Shown one piece after another: positions 52,011-59,841 of a stretch of 64,000 nt of DNA. The notes under the pieces were generated by a model that saw nothing but the letters and a program-made list of their open reading frames with translations, did no database searches and was not told where the DNA came from. The position numbers and the translations under genes were made by a program. Positions within the stretch are counted from its first letter, which is position 1; each line of letters begins with the position of its first letter. Source of the DNA: G963668345 sp965226215 (lineage in GTDB: Bacteria > Acidobacteriota > Terriglobia > Bryobacterales > UBA6623); the NCBI GenBank assembly GCA_965226215.1, contig CBDDCH010000002.1:3100001-3164000 (forward strand). The letters run 5' to 3'.

Positions 52011-53858
52011 ATGCGAGTGACGACCCATAGCGGTTGGGCTAGGTTGTCCTGCGCCGGACTTGTGCTGGCGCTTTGCTGTGCCGGTGCCTTCGCGGAACCC
52101 GCCAAGCTAGACGGAGTCGATCCCGACCGGTACGTCGAGCACGTAAGGTTCCTTGCTGCACCTGAGATGAAGGGCCGGGGGGCGGGTACCCCCGAGCTCG
52201 AGCAAGCGGCGAACTACATCGCAGGGCAGTTTCGGGATCTCGGGCTGGAACCGGCGGGGGACGACGGCTCGTATTGGCAGTCTTTTGTAGTCACCACGGG
52301 CGCGAGTATGGGCCCGCGTAACCAGTTCGTTGTTCGCCGCGAGGGTTCTGAGCTAACGCTCGAACCCGGGGAGGACTACGTCCCCGTGAGCTTTTCCTCC
52401 GCGGGATCGGTGACGGGAGGAATCGTCTTCGCGGGCTACGGAGCGTCGGCCTCCGAGTTCGAATACGACGACTACTTCCATCTGGACGTGAAGGACAAAA
52501 TTGTCGTCGTGCTGCGCTACGAGCCAAAGCAGTTCGCTGAAAGGCGCGGAGCCGATCCGAGCGCGTATACGCACCATTCCCACTTGATCAGCAAGGCGAT
52601 TAACGCCCGCGATCGGGGTGCCAAGGCACTTCTGATTGTCAACGGTGCGCTTGAGGGCGAAGAGAAAGACTTGCTGCTCAAATTCGGGAGCATAGCCGGT
52701 CCCGAGGATGCGGGCATTTTGGTATGCCATGCAAAGAACGGGGCTGTGGACGAGTGGCTTTCGCGGGAAAGGAAGTCTCTTGCCCAACTGCAGGCCGAAA
52801 TCGACGAAGGTTATCGGCCGAAGTCCTTTTCTTTGTCAAGCGACTTAACGATTTCTCTCGAAGTCGATATCGAGCGCGAGCAGGCGAAGGTGCACAACGT
52901 TGCAGGCTACTTCCCTGGGGACTCCGACGAATACGTCATCGTGGGAGCGCACTATGATCATTTGGGTCTCGGCGATCAGAATTCTCTCTCTCCGTCCCGA
53001 ATCGGCGAAGTGCATCCGGGCGCGGACGACAATGCGTCGGGTACGGCCGGTCTGATCGAGCTGGCGCGCTTTTTCGCCGGCCGCCGAGAAAGCCTGCGTC
53101 GCGGGGTGGTGTTTCTGGCCTTTGCGGGAGAAGAGATCGGCTTGCTCGGCTCGTCGCACTGGGTAAACCACCCGACACTCCCGCTCGACAAAGCGATCGC
53201 CATGATCAACATGGACATGATCGGGCGGATACGGAAGTCCAGGGTATACGTAGGGGGCGTCGGGACTGGTTCTACATTCGGGTCGCTGCTTGAAGCCGCG
53301 AGTAAGAATCACCACTTCAGGATCGATCGGGCCCAAACCGGCTATAGCTCGAGTGACCACACAACTTTCGTCGGCAAGCGCATTCCGGTTTTGTTTTTCT
53401 TTTCCGGTTTGCATTCGGACTACCACAAGCCGTCCGACACTTGGGAGAAGATCAAAGGCGGCGATGCCGCGGACCTGCTGGACATGATCGCCGAGGTTGC
53501 CACGGAACTCCAGGCGGCGGCCAAGCCCCCGGAATTCGTCGAAGTCGATTCTTCCCGCCACGGGGCCGGGCGCTCGGGCGGGGGCGGCGGGTATGGTCCC
53601 TACTTCGGTTCGGTGCCTGACTTCGGCGAAGTCGAAAGTGGCGTCAAGTTCGCTGACATTCGGGCGGGATCGCCGGCGGCGAAGGGCGGCTTGCAGGCAG
53701 GCGATATCCTGGTTCAGTTTGGCGACAAGACGATCAAGAACCTTTACGACTTCACCTATGCTTTGCGGGGCAGCAAAGTCGGTGACGTGGTCGAGGTGAA
53801 GGTCCTGCGAATGGGACAAAACATCTCAGCGCGCGTCAAACTGGAGCAGCGACGCTAG
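52011..53858 (+). CDS. Exported M28 zinc aminopeptidase with PA and PDZ domains
   Basis: About 615 residues: signal peptide (LSCAGLVLALCCAGAFAEPA), a PA insert (about 130-270) and the M28 catalytic domain. Zinc ligands lie in GAHYDHLGLGD, GADDNASGTAG, FAGEEIGLLGS, INMDMIGR and HSDYHKPSDTW. A C-terminal PDZ domain (about 530-615, with IRAGSPAAKGGLQAGDILVQ) follows. ATG at 52011 is preferred to a TTG at 51990. The TAG stop lies inside the target duplication of the following IS1380 element, so the protein is unharmed. Confidence 0.93.
   Translation: MRVTTHSGWARLSCAGLVLALCCAGAFAEPAKLDGVDPDRYVEHVRFLAAPEMKGRGAGTPELEQAANYIAGQFRDLGLEPAGDDGSYWQSFVVTTGASMGPRNQFVVRREGSELTLEPGEDYVPVSFSSAGSVTGGIVFAGYGASASEFEYDDYFHLDVKDKIVVVLRYEPKQFAERRGADPSAYTHHSHLISKAINARDRGAKALLIVNGALEGEEKDLLLKFGSIAGPEDAGILVCHAKNGAVDEWLSRERKSLAQLQAEIDEGYRPKSFSLSSDLTISLEVDIEREQAKVHNVAGYFPGDSDEYVIVGAHYDHLGLGDQNSLSPSRIGEVHPGADDNASGTAGLIELARFFAGRRESLRRGVVFLAFAGEEIGLLGSSHWVNHPTLPLDKAIAMINMDMIGRIRKSRVYVGGVGTGSTFGSLLEAASKNHHFRIDRAQTGYSSSDHTTFVGKRIPVLFFFSGLHSDYHKPSDTWEKIKGGDAADLLDMIAEVATELQAAAKPPEFVEVDSSRHGAGRSGGGGGYGPYFGSVPDFGEVESGVKFADIRAGSPAAKGGLQAGDILVQFGDKTIKNLYDFTYALRGSKVGDVVEVKVLRMGQNISARVKLEQRR
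53855..53858. repeat. Target-site duplication of IS1380 element, left
   Basis: CTAG, repeated at 55580-55583. It includes the TAG stop codon of the M28 gene. Confidence 0.8.
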
Positions 53859-55579
53859 CCCGCATTTCTCACCAGTGGCTTTGCGAAGGGTTGAGGGAGC
53901 CGAAATAGGGGCGGAAGGTCGGAATCAACCCTGGCCAGGGGGGCGAGGGCCTCGGCGGGGCGCTCCACACCGCCGACAGTGGTCCGCGAAAGTCCGTTTT
54001 TCGGGTTGTTCCCGATTTTAGAAACACTTAGCCATTCGGCTTCCTGGGCCGCCGTTTTTTGTTTCGCTCCGTGTTATCAAACAGTTGCTAATCCCGGCGG
54101 ACGCAGGGCCCGATACACCGCCCAGAACGCCTGCTCATAGGGGTAGCCGCCGGCCAGCGACAGATACACCCGCCGCACGCTCACCTTCACCTGCGCGCCG
54201 ATCTTCAACAACCCCCGCCGGATCGTCTCCGTCTGCGCCCGCGCCCACACCGTGCCCTGCAGCCCCAGCCGCCTGAGCGCCGCCATCAACACATAGGCCA
54301 GCGACGATAGATACAGCCGCAGCTGATTGGCCCGCAGCGTCTCCGTGCTCATGCGATCGCTGAACAGACTCAACTGCTCCTTGATGCGATTCTCCGCCTC
54401 CCCGCGCCCGCAGTAGAGTTGCTCGTACAGCTGCTGCGCCGGCCGGCTCTCGGCATCCAGCGAGGTCACCACATAGCGCGGATTCTCCTTGCCCGCAAGC
54501 TGTTCGGCTTTGGCCACCACCCGCCGCGCCCGGCTCCAACTCCGCCGCGTCTGATACTCGAACTCCGTAAACACCCGCGCCGGCTTCCCCGTCCGCTGTT
54601 GCCGCTCGGCGGCCGCCCCCATCTGCTCAGCAATCATTTCCCGCAAGCGTTCGTTGCGCGCCAGCCCCAGCACGTAATCCACCCCGTTCTCCTCGCACCA
54701 GCTCATCAACTCGTCGCGACAAAACCCGGAATCACCGCGCACGATGATGCGCACCTCCGGCCAGGCTTCCCGGATCTGCGCCACGATCCGCTCCAGCTCC
54801 TCGACGCTGCCCGCCGCCGCGTCTTGATTCGACACCCGCTGCCGGGCACACAACAGGTGCTGGCCGCAAAAAATGTACAGCGGCAGATAGCAATAGTGTC
54901 TGTAGTAACCGTGGAAGAAACGCCCCTCCTGCTGCCCGTGCAAGGGCGTATCGGTGACGTCGATATCGAGAATGATCTCCTCGGGCGGCTCGGGGTGCGC
55001 TTCCACAAACACGTCCACCAGCAGGCGGTCGATCGCTTCGCTGTCACAGCGGATCTTCTTGTAGCGGTCCACGCCGTCGGTCGTGCGTTCCAGCCGGTGC
55101 AGCGTCGACTTGCCGGCCAACGGCTTGCCGCGATCACGCTCTTGCTTGCGCTTCTGCCCTTCCAAGTCGCTCTTGCCGGCCAGCAGCGCCAGCACAGGAT
55201 CGGAGCGCAACTCGTCGTGATCGTTGAGATCCTCATAGCCCAGCGCCAGCGCGTAGACCCGCTGCGAGACCAGCTCCCCGACCTGGTGCTCGATCAGCTG
55301 GGGATCGCGCCGGTCTTCGAAGCAGGCGGCCACCCGCGGCAGCAGGTTGATGCGCCGGTCGACCTCGCGCAACAGCAGCGCGCCGCCGTCGGAGCTGATC
55401 ACCCCGCCGTCAAACTGGGCGCTCACCTGGCGGCGAAAGTGCCTGGCAAACGACAAGCTCGATTGGCTACACTCTGTTACCGGAGGGCTGCTGGTCTTCT
55501 GTGGCGCTAACGTTTTGTCCATAAACGTTTTATGCCACAACCGGCAGCCCTTTTCCTACCCCCTGGTGAAATATGCAGG
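53859..55579 (-). mobile_element. IS1380-family insertion sequence, about 1721 bp
   Basis: Left end CCCGCATTTCTCACCAG and right end (inverted) CCTGCATATTTCACCAG match at 14 of 17 positions. They are flanked by a 4-bp duplication CTAG, the length known for IS1380. One complete transposase gene lies on the minus strand. DNA outside the right end (55580-55602, CTAGCCCGCTATCTCACCAA) itself resembles an IS1380 end, suggesting insertion next to an older remnant. Confidence 0.88.
54077..55522 (-). CDS. IS1380-family transposase
   Basis: About 481 residues, full length for the family. The N-terminal block QVSAQFDGGVISSDGGALLL is typical. The catalytic acidic residues are likely in IILDIDVTDTPLHGQQEG, IIVRGDSGFCRDELM and YCGRGEAENRIKEQLSLFSD, the usual DDE(RGxxE) positions. 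No stop or frameshift is seen, so it could be active. ATG at 55522 is used; a TTG six codons earlier is also in frame. Third-position G/C is higher than in neighbouring genes. Confidence 0.95.
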   Translation of the reverse strand: MDKTLAPQKTSSPPVTECSQSSLSFARHFRRQVSAQFDGGVISSDGGALLLREVDRRINLLPRVAACFEDRRDPQLIEHQVGELVSQRVYALALGYEDLNDHDELRSDPVLALLAGKSDLEGQKRKQERDRGKPLAGKSTLHRLERTTDGVDRYKKIRCDSEAIDRLLVDVFVEAHPEPPEEIILDIDVTDTPLHGQQEGRFFHGYYRHYCYLPLYIFCGQHLLCARQRVSNQDAAAGSVEELERIVAQIREAWPEVRIIVRGDSGFCRDELMSWCEENGVDYVLGLARNERLREMIAEQMGAAAERQQRTGKPARVFTEFEYQTRRSWSRARRVVAKAEQLAGKENPRYVVTSLDAESRPAQQLYEQLYCGRGEAENRIKEQLSLFSDRMSTETLRANQLRLYLSSLAYVLMAALRRLGLQGTVWARAQTETIRRGLLKIGAQVKVSVRRVYLSLAGGYPYEQAFWAVYRALRPPGLATV

Positions 55580-55580
55580 C

Positions 55581-55887
55581 TAGCCCGCTATCTCACCAAC
55601 TTGGGTCACAAGCTCGCCCTGGAGGCACGGGCCCCGCAACGCTGACCTCTCGGTGGCCGTCCAGCCGGCGCTTCCGGCTACCACACGGGGGCCGAACTCG
55701 AGACTACGTCAGCCTCCCTGACCTCTGATAGAGCGGTTTTCCGTCGCTTGGCGGAAAGAGCTGCGGGCACGGCATGCCGTGCCCCTACATTTCCAGGCAC
55801 CCGACAGATCTATAGGGGCACAGCATGGGGCCCATTGCGTTCGCCCGAAACGTGAGTGGATTTATGAAATGGGGTACTAAGCTCGGC
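55581..55887. repeat. Intergenic region with IS1380-end remnant and BIME copy 4
   Basis: 55580-55610 resembles an IS1380 terminus. 55765-55882 is BIME copy 4, inverted and shortened: the first palindrome (GGGCACGGCATGCCGTGCCC, 55765) is intact, the second is broken (GGGGCACAGCATGGGGCCC). It ends in TTATGAAATGGGGTACTAA beside the aroF stop. No gene. Confidence 0.75.
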
Positions 55888-56928
55888 CTAGCTACCGGCG
55901 TCAGAGCTGTCCGATCGCGAGGCTTTCCACAGTGCGATGTAAGGCTTCAGCTCATTCATCATGGCTGCAAACTCGCTGAAGTTCAGCGATTGCGCTCCAT
56001 CGCTCCAGGCGCGTTCGGGAGTGGGATGCGCCTCGACCATCAATCCGTCGGCTCCCACGGCTACCGAAGCGCGCGCCAGGGCCGGGATAAGGCTGCGCTT
56101 GCCCGCCGCGTGGGCAGGGTCGAGAATAACCGGAAGGTGCGTAATCTCGTGCAGAACCGGAACGGCCCCGATGTCCATCGTATTGCGGGTTGCGGTTTCG
56201 AAGGTACGGATTCCCCGTTCGCACAAAATGACGTTGCTGTTGCCGTGCGAGACGATATATTCGGCGGACAACAGCAGCTCTTTGATCGTCGTGCTCAAAC
56301 CCCGCTTCAGCATCACCGGGCGGTCCACACGCCCGACTTCTTTCAGAAGCGGATAGTTTTGCACGTTGCGGGCTCCGATCTGGAGGATGTCGGCGTACTT
56401 GGCGACTAAGTCAACGTTAATGACGGTCATCACTTCAGTAATGACGGCTAGCCCGGTGGCATCGCCCGCTTGACGAAGTAGCTTCAATCCCTTCTCTTCG
56501 AGCCCTTGAAAGCTGTACGGGGAAGTTCGAGGCTTGTAAGCGCCCCCTCGGAGGATCTGAGCTCCCGACTTGGCCACAGCCTCGGCGGTTGACATGATCT
56601 GCTCTTCAGTTTCTACGGAGCAAGGACCCGCTATCACAACGAACTCGTGTCCACCGATCGACGTCTTCCCGATGGGTATTTCAGTGCTCTCGGATCTGAA
56701 TTCCTTGCTCACAAACTTGTAGGGTGCGGAAATCGAAACAGCACTTTCCACCCCCTCGCAGCCTCTTAACGACTCCAAACAGTGCGTCACGTCTCCCACC
56801 CCCACGGCTGCGATTACCACGCGCTCATCGCCCTGAATCGAGTGCACCTGATATCCAAAGTCACCGATCCTCTGGCACACGTAGTCAATCCGGTCCTTCG
56901 ACGCTCCGAGCTTCATCGAAACAATCAT
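55888..56928 (-). CDS. aroF: 3-deoxy-7-phosphoheptulonate (DAHP) synthase, type I-beta with N-terminal regulatory domain
   Basis: A 346-residue enzyme condensing phosphoenolpyruvate and erythrose 4-phosphate, the first step to aromatic amino acids. Residues ~1-70 form the ferredoxin-like regulatory domain. The barrel shows VIAGPCSVETEEQI, GGAYKPRTSPYSFQGL, IGARNVQNYPLL, LCERGIRTFE, DPAHAAGKRSLI and VEAHPTPERAWSDGAQSL. It is complete. A Tyr/Phe-rich leader peptide and terminator directly upstream indicate transcription attenuation. Confidence 0.97.
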   Translation of the reverse strand: MIVSMKLGASKDRIDYVCQRIGDFGYQVHSIQGDERVVIAAVGVGDVTHCLESLRGCEGVESAVSISAPYKFVSKEFRSESTEIPIGKTSIGGHEFVVIAGPCSVETEEQIMSTAEAVAKSGAQILRGGAYKPRTSPYSFQGLEEKGLKLLRQAGDATGLAVITEVMTVINVDLVAKYADILQIGARNVQNYPLLKEVGRVDRPVMLKRGLSTTIKELLLSAEYIVSHGNSNVILCERGIRTFETATRNTMDIGAVPVLHEITHLPVILDPAHAAGKRSLIPALARASVAVGADGLMVEAHPTPERAWSDGAQSLNFSEFAAMMNELKPYIALWKASRSDSSDAGS

Positions 56929-56943
56929 CGCCGCACCCGAAAG

Positions 56944-56967
56944 AAAAAACCCACTCCGTAGAGTGGG
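56944..56967 (-). terminator. Intrinsic terminator (attenuator) just upstream of aroF
   Basis: On the minus strand CCCACTC-TACG-GAGTGGG (56967-56950) is followed at once by TTTTTT (56949-56944). The 7-bp GC-rich stem with a tetraloop and T6 run is a textbook intrinsic terminator. It lies only 15 bases before the aroF ATG and so would block aroF unless the leader RNA refolds. Confidence 0.9.
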
Positions 56968-56992
56968 CAGCTTGGAGAACTTAGCTTTCGAA

Positions 56993-57052
56993 GCCTACGC
57001 CACGCTACGGGTCAACACCCGTAGATCAAAACGAGAAAAAGTAAGCGTAGAC
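56993..57052 (-). promoter_or_regulatory. Alternative pairing segments of the aroF leader RNA
   Basis: GTCTACGC inside the leader peptide codons (57052-57045) can pair over 8 bp, with one G-U, with GCGTAGGC (57000-56993). Right after the leader stop, CTACGGGT-GTTG-ACCCGTAG (57024-57005) is a perfect 8-bp hairpin. Both GCGTAG and CCGTAG segments can alternatively pair with CTACGG in the terminator (56961-56956). These competing pairings are what ribosome-controlled attenuation needs; the exact antiterminator is not settled by inspection. Confidence 0.65.
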
Positions 57053-57061
57053 GGCTAGCAT
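57026..57061 (-). CDS. aroF leader peptide (11 residues, Tyr/Phe-rich)
   Basis: The minus strand reads ATG at 57061-57059 and TGA at 57028-57026, encoding MLAVYAYFFSF. Five of eleven residues are aromatic (Tyr, Tyr, Phe, Phe, Phe), clustered at codons 5-11. Such peptides let ribosome stalling report scarcity of charged tRNA-Tyr and tRNA-Phe. The stop is followed one base later by the first stem of the leader RNA. Its Shine-Dalgarno is weak (GAG eight bases upstream). The same ATG is an internal methionine of a longer, unsupported frame. Confidence 0.8.
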   Translation of the reverse strand: MLAVYAYFFSF

Positions 57062-57536
57062 CGCAGACTCAACATTTTTGCATGTTTTTGTTGTGTTTGT
57101 CCAGCGCAGAGTTATCCCATACAGGATGAGCCTGAAGGGAGGTTTGTTTCCAACACCAGATGATCCGGAAAGCAGCGGTCGGGTCAGGGCACACGGCAGG
57201 TGAAGGCGAGTCACCCTGGAGCATGCTCACCGTCTCACGCGGCACGACAGGGGCCTCGCGAACCTGTATGAAAACAGAAAAGACAGCTGTTTGCAGCGCA
57301 CGCTGAGAGCGTGTCGCCCACAAGAGGCTTGGACGTCTTCAGCAAAAAGCCGCGGATCTGCTTGGTACCCATATTTCTAGGCCCTTCCACTGCGTAACAA
57401 CGGGGTGTTTGACCTATGGACGCCGCAGGTAATACCGGACTTCAATGAAGTGCGTACGAACACTGGAAACTCCGGGGCTGCGGGGTGCGTCGCTTGAGCT
57501 GTCGGACTCTTTCAACGGGTCCGGGAGGAGGTTGCT
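57062..57536. other. Divergent intergenic region between the aroF leader and the next gene
   Basis: Holds the promoter of the aroF leader transcript. A GATAACT-like -10 lies on the minus strand near 57110, but no clear -35. A ribosome site GGGAGGAGG near 57525 serves the + strand gene at 57537. No gene or dispersed repeat seen. Confidence 0.5.
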
Positions 57537-58157
57537 ATGCGATCAGTAGCTGGAAGGTTCCTGTTTCTCCTCGCGATCGGAGCTGTGGGGATCTACCCCG
57601 CGCGACCGGAAGCGGGAGATCGGAAGGACCGGCGGGCCTCGGAACGCGAGGTGACGCAAAAAGCGCGGCAGGCGGAAAAGGAGTACCGCAAAGCGGTTCG
57701 AGAAAGCGAGCGTGAGTACCGCAAGGCAGCCGAAGAAGACGAGCGCGAGTATGGGAAGGACGTTCGGGAGAGAGAGCGGGACCGGTGGAAGGAAGCCCGG
57801 GAAGCCGAGCGTGAAGGACGTGAGCAGAGGGGCGGACACGTCATTTTCGGCCGTCGTGAGGTGCAGACCATCGTCGATTTCTTCCGCCATCAGCCCGCCC
57901 ACTTGCCACCCGGCTTAGCCAAGCGCGGAGGCGACCTCCCTCCGGGGATCGAAAAACAGATCCGGCGGGGTGGCTCCCTCCCGCCTGGCCTCAAAGACCG
58001 CATAGAGCCACTGCCGCCCGATCTGGACCGGCAGTTGCCGCCCCTCTCGGGAGGAGCGCGTCGTGGGAGAATCGGCCGTCGCGTGCTTGTGTACGACCCA
58101 AAGACCGCGGTGATTCTCGACGCGGTGGCGATCGCCTCGCGGGCTCTGGGACGTTAG
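57537..58157 (+). CDS. Exported charged coiled-coil protein of unknown function
   Basis: A 206-residue protein with a signal peptide (FLFLLAIGAVGIYPARPEAG). A highly charged Lys/Glu/Arg segment (about 28-98) follows, containing the repeat EYRKAxxEsEREYRKA. Then come three LPPG-type repeats (HLPPGLAKRGGDLPPGIEKQ, GSLPPGLKDRIEPLPPDLDR) and a C-terminal RRVLVYDPKTAVILDAV strand. The LPPG/VYDP end resembles small exported anti-stress or RcnB-like proteins, but I cannot assign a function. GGGAGGAGG precedes the ATG. Confidence 0.8.
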   Translation: MRSVAGRFLFLLAIGAVGIYPARPEAGDRKDRRASEREVTQKARQAEKEYRKAVRESEREYRKAAEEDEREYGKDVRERERDRWKEAREAEREGREQRGGHVIFGRREVQTIVDFFRHQPAHLPPGLAKRGGDLPPGIEKQIRRGGSLPPGLKDRIEPLPPDLDRQLPPLSGGARRGRIGRRVLVYDPKTAVILDAVAIASRALGR

Positions 58158-58241
58158 CCCGTAGCTTGATATGGGCGGGCGCCCATCTATTCCGCTTTTT
58201 TCAGCGGAGTCGTCGCGCGCCAGATCTGCGGGGCCGCCCGC
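58158..58241. terminator. Convergent hairpins between the coiled-coil gene and nadK
   Basis: ATGGGCGGGCGCCCAT (about 58169-58184) and CCGCTTTTTTCAGCGG (about 58193-58208) are small stem-loops in an 84-base convergent gap. The second contains a T6 run in its loop, not after a stem, so intrinsic termination is uncertain. Confidence 0.4.
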
Positions 58242-59096
58242 CTACCCCTCGCCCCACTTCATTTTGCTGCGCAAAACTTCGAAGAACCGCACCCGTTGGG
58301 GCTGGATGACCTTCACGGAGTGATCGGCTCGGCGGGCGCGAATACGGTCAAGCTGCTCGAGGGCGATGCCGACTTGGCCGTCGACCGTTAGGTAGGCATC
58401 CTCTCCGCGGCGAAGAACCGCTTCGACCGTCGAGGCTTCCGAGACGAGCACGGGACGATTGGTCAACGTGTGCGGACAGATGGGAGTCACACAGATAGCG
58501 GAGACGGCCGGCAACATGACGGGACCGCCCGCCGAAAGTGAATAGGCTGTCGACCCCGTCGGGGTGGAGATGACAAGACCGTCCACGCGATAGCTGCAAA
58601 CGAACTCCCCGTCGACAAAGGCGTCGAGCTCAAGCAATCGGGCCACGGCGGCTTTGTTGATCACCACGTCGTTGAGGGCATGGTAGGATTCCACGGACTC
58701 GTTGCCGCGGACGATTTCAGCTTGCAGCACCGATCGGGACTGCACGGAGTAGTCGCCCGAGAACACGCGCTCCAGGTGCGGCAGCAGCTCTTCCGGGCCG
58801 GTCGTCATCATGAAACCCAGTCCGCCGAGGTTCACCGCCAAGATGGGTATCTCACGTTCCCCGACGGCTCGTGCCGCGGAGAGAAGCGTCCCATCACCGC
58901 CCAGCACCACGAGCAAGTCGAACCCTTCCGGCAACTCCTCGCGCCGAAAGCCTCCATCACGGCCAAGATGGCCCGCGGTCACAACGTCATATTCCGCGTC
59001 CACACCGTGCTGGTCGAGCCAGACGATTAACTTCGTCACCAGCGGGGGGATGTCTTCCCTGCCCGGCTTTGACACGATTCCGACTTTGCGAATCAT
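58242..59096 (-). CDS. nadK: NAD kinase
   Basis: A 284-residue enzyme making NADP from NAD and ATP. The GGDG motif lies in LLVVLGGDGTLLSAARAVGE. VNLGGLGFM, YHALNDVVINKAAVARLLEL and DGLVISTPTGSTAYSLSAGG are also diagnostic. The ATG at 59096 lies two bases after the tlyA stop, so the longer frame is not used. It is the last gene of xseB-ispA-tlyA-nadK. Confidence 0.96.
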   Translation of the reverse strand: MIRKVGIVSKPGREDIPPLVTKLIVWLDQHGVDAEYDVVTAGHLGRDGGFRREELPEGFDLLVVLGGDGTLLSAARAVGEREIPILAVNLGGLGFMMTTGPEELLPHLERVFSGDYSVQSRSVLQAEIVRGNESVESYHALNDVVINKAAVARLLELDAFVDGEFVCSYRVDGLVISTPTGSTAYSLSAGGPVMLPAVSAICVTPICPHTLTNRPVLVSEASTVEAVLRRGEDAYLTVDGQVGIALEQLDRIRARRADHSVKVIQPQRVRFFEVLRSKMKWGEG

Positions 59097-59097
59097 C

Positions 59098-59841
59098 TCA
59101 ACTCGGCCTTTCCCACGCATGGAGGAGAAACTCTTGGTTGCCCTCCGCTCCCAGGATCGGGCTGGCCATCTCTTCGAATCGACTGAATCCGCATTCCTCT
59201 AGAGCCTGCCGCACCTTCCCCACCGCTTGGCGATGCAGCGCAGGGTCACGAACGATGCCGCCCTTGCCGACGTCCGCCTTGCCAACCTCGAACTGCGGCT
59301 TCACCAGCACGACCACTTCGCCGCCGGGCTTGAGCAAAGGGGACAGCGCGGGGACGATTAGCGTAGCAGAAATGAAGCTCACATCACAGCAGGCCAGCTC
59401 GATCGCTTCGGGAACGATCCGCTCGGTTAGATAGCGGGCATTCACGCCTTCACGGACGACAACCCGCGGGTGTTGACGAATATTCCAGTGCAACTGCCCC
59501 TTGCCGACGTCAATCGCGTATACCTTGCGAGCACCCCTCTGGAGCAGGCAGTCGGTGAAGCCACCCGTGGAGACGCCGACGTCCAGGCAGATTTTTTCTG
59601 TGACTTCGATAGAAAACCCTTCTACAGCCGCCTCCAGTTTCGCCCCAGCGCGACTGACATATTTAGGTGTCCCGCCGAGCAATCGAATGCGCGCTTTCGC
59701 CGGCACTTGGTGGCCCGGTTTGACAACTTTCTGCTCGTCCGCAAGGACTTCACCGGCCATGACCATCGCCTGCGCCTTTTCCCGGGACTCGACAAGCCCC
59801 CGATCGACCAGCAACCGATCGATGCGCACGCGCGGTTTCAT
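59098..59841 (-). CDS. tlyA: TlyA-family rRNA 2'-O-methyltransferase
   Basis: A 247-residue protein. An N-terminal S4 RNA-binding domain (RIDRLLVDRGLVESREKAQA) is followed by a Rossmann methyltransferase. PKYVSRAGAKLEAAVEGF, the SAM site CLDVGVSTGGFTDCLLQRGA and CCDVSFISATLIVPALSPLL are present. In mycobacteria the enzyme methylates 16S and 23S rRNA and affects capreomycin sensitivity; the shorter TlyA type in other phyla is less well known. It overlaps ispA by four bases. Confidence 0.93.
   Translation of the reverse strand: MKPRVRIDRLLVDRGLVESREKAQAMVMAGEVLADEQKVVKPGHQVPAKARIRLLGGTPKYVSRAGAKLEAAVEGFSIEVTEKICLDVGVSTGGFTDCLLQRGARKVYAIDVGKGQLHWNIRQHPRVVVREGVNARYLTERIVPEAIELACCDVSFISATLIVPALSPLLKPGGEVVVLVKPQFEVGKADVGKGGIVRDPALHRQAVGKVRQALEECGFSRFEEMASPILGAEGNQEFLLHAWERPS

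Noticed and set aside
54419..55510. Long + strand ORF of 363 codons inside the IS1380 element
   Set aside because: It is the antisense shadow of the transposase gene, open because of high G/C at third positions. It shows no recognisable domain.
57069..57323. Minus-strand ORF upstream of the aroF leader
   Set aside because: Composition is random and it overlaps the expected leader promoter. Only the short MLAVYAYFFSF frame has a supporting structure around it.
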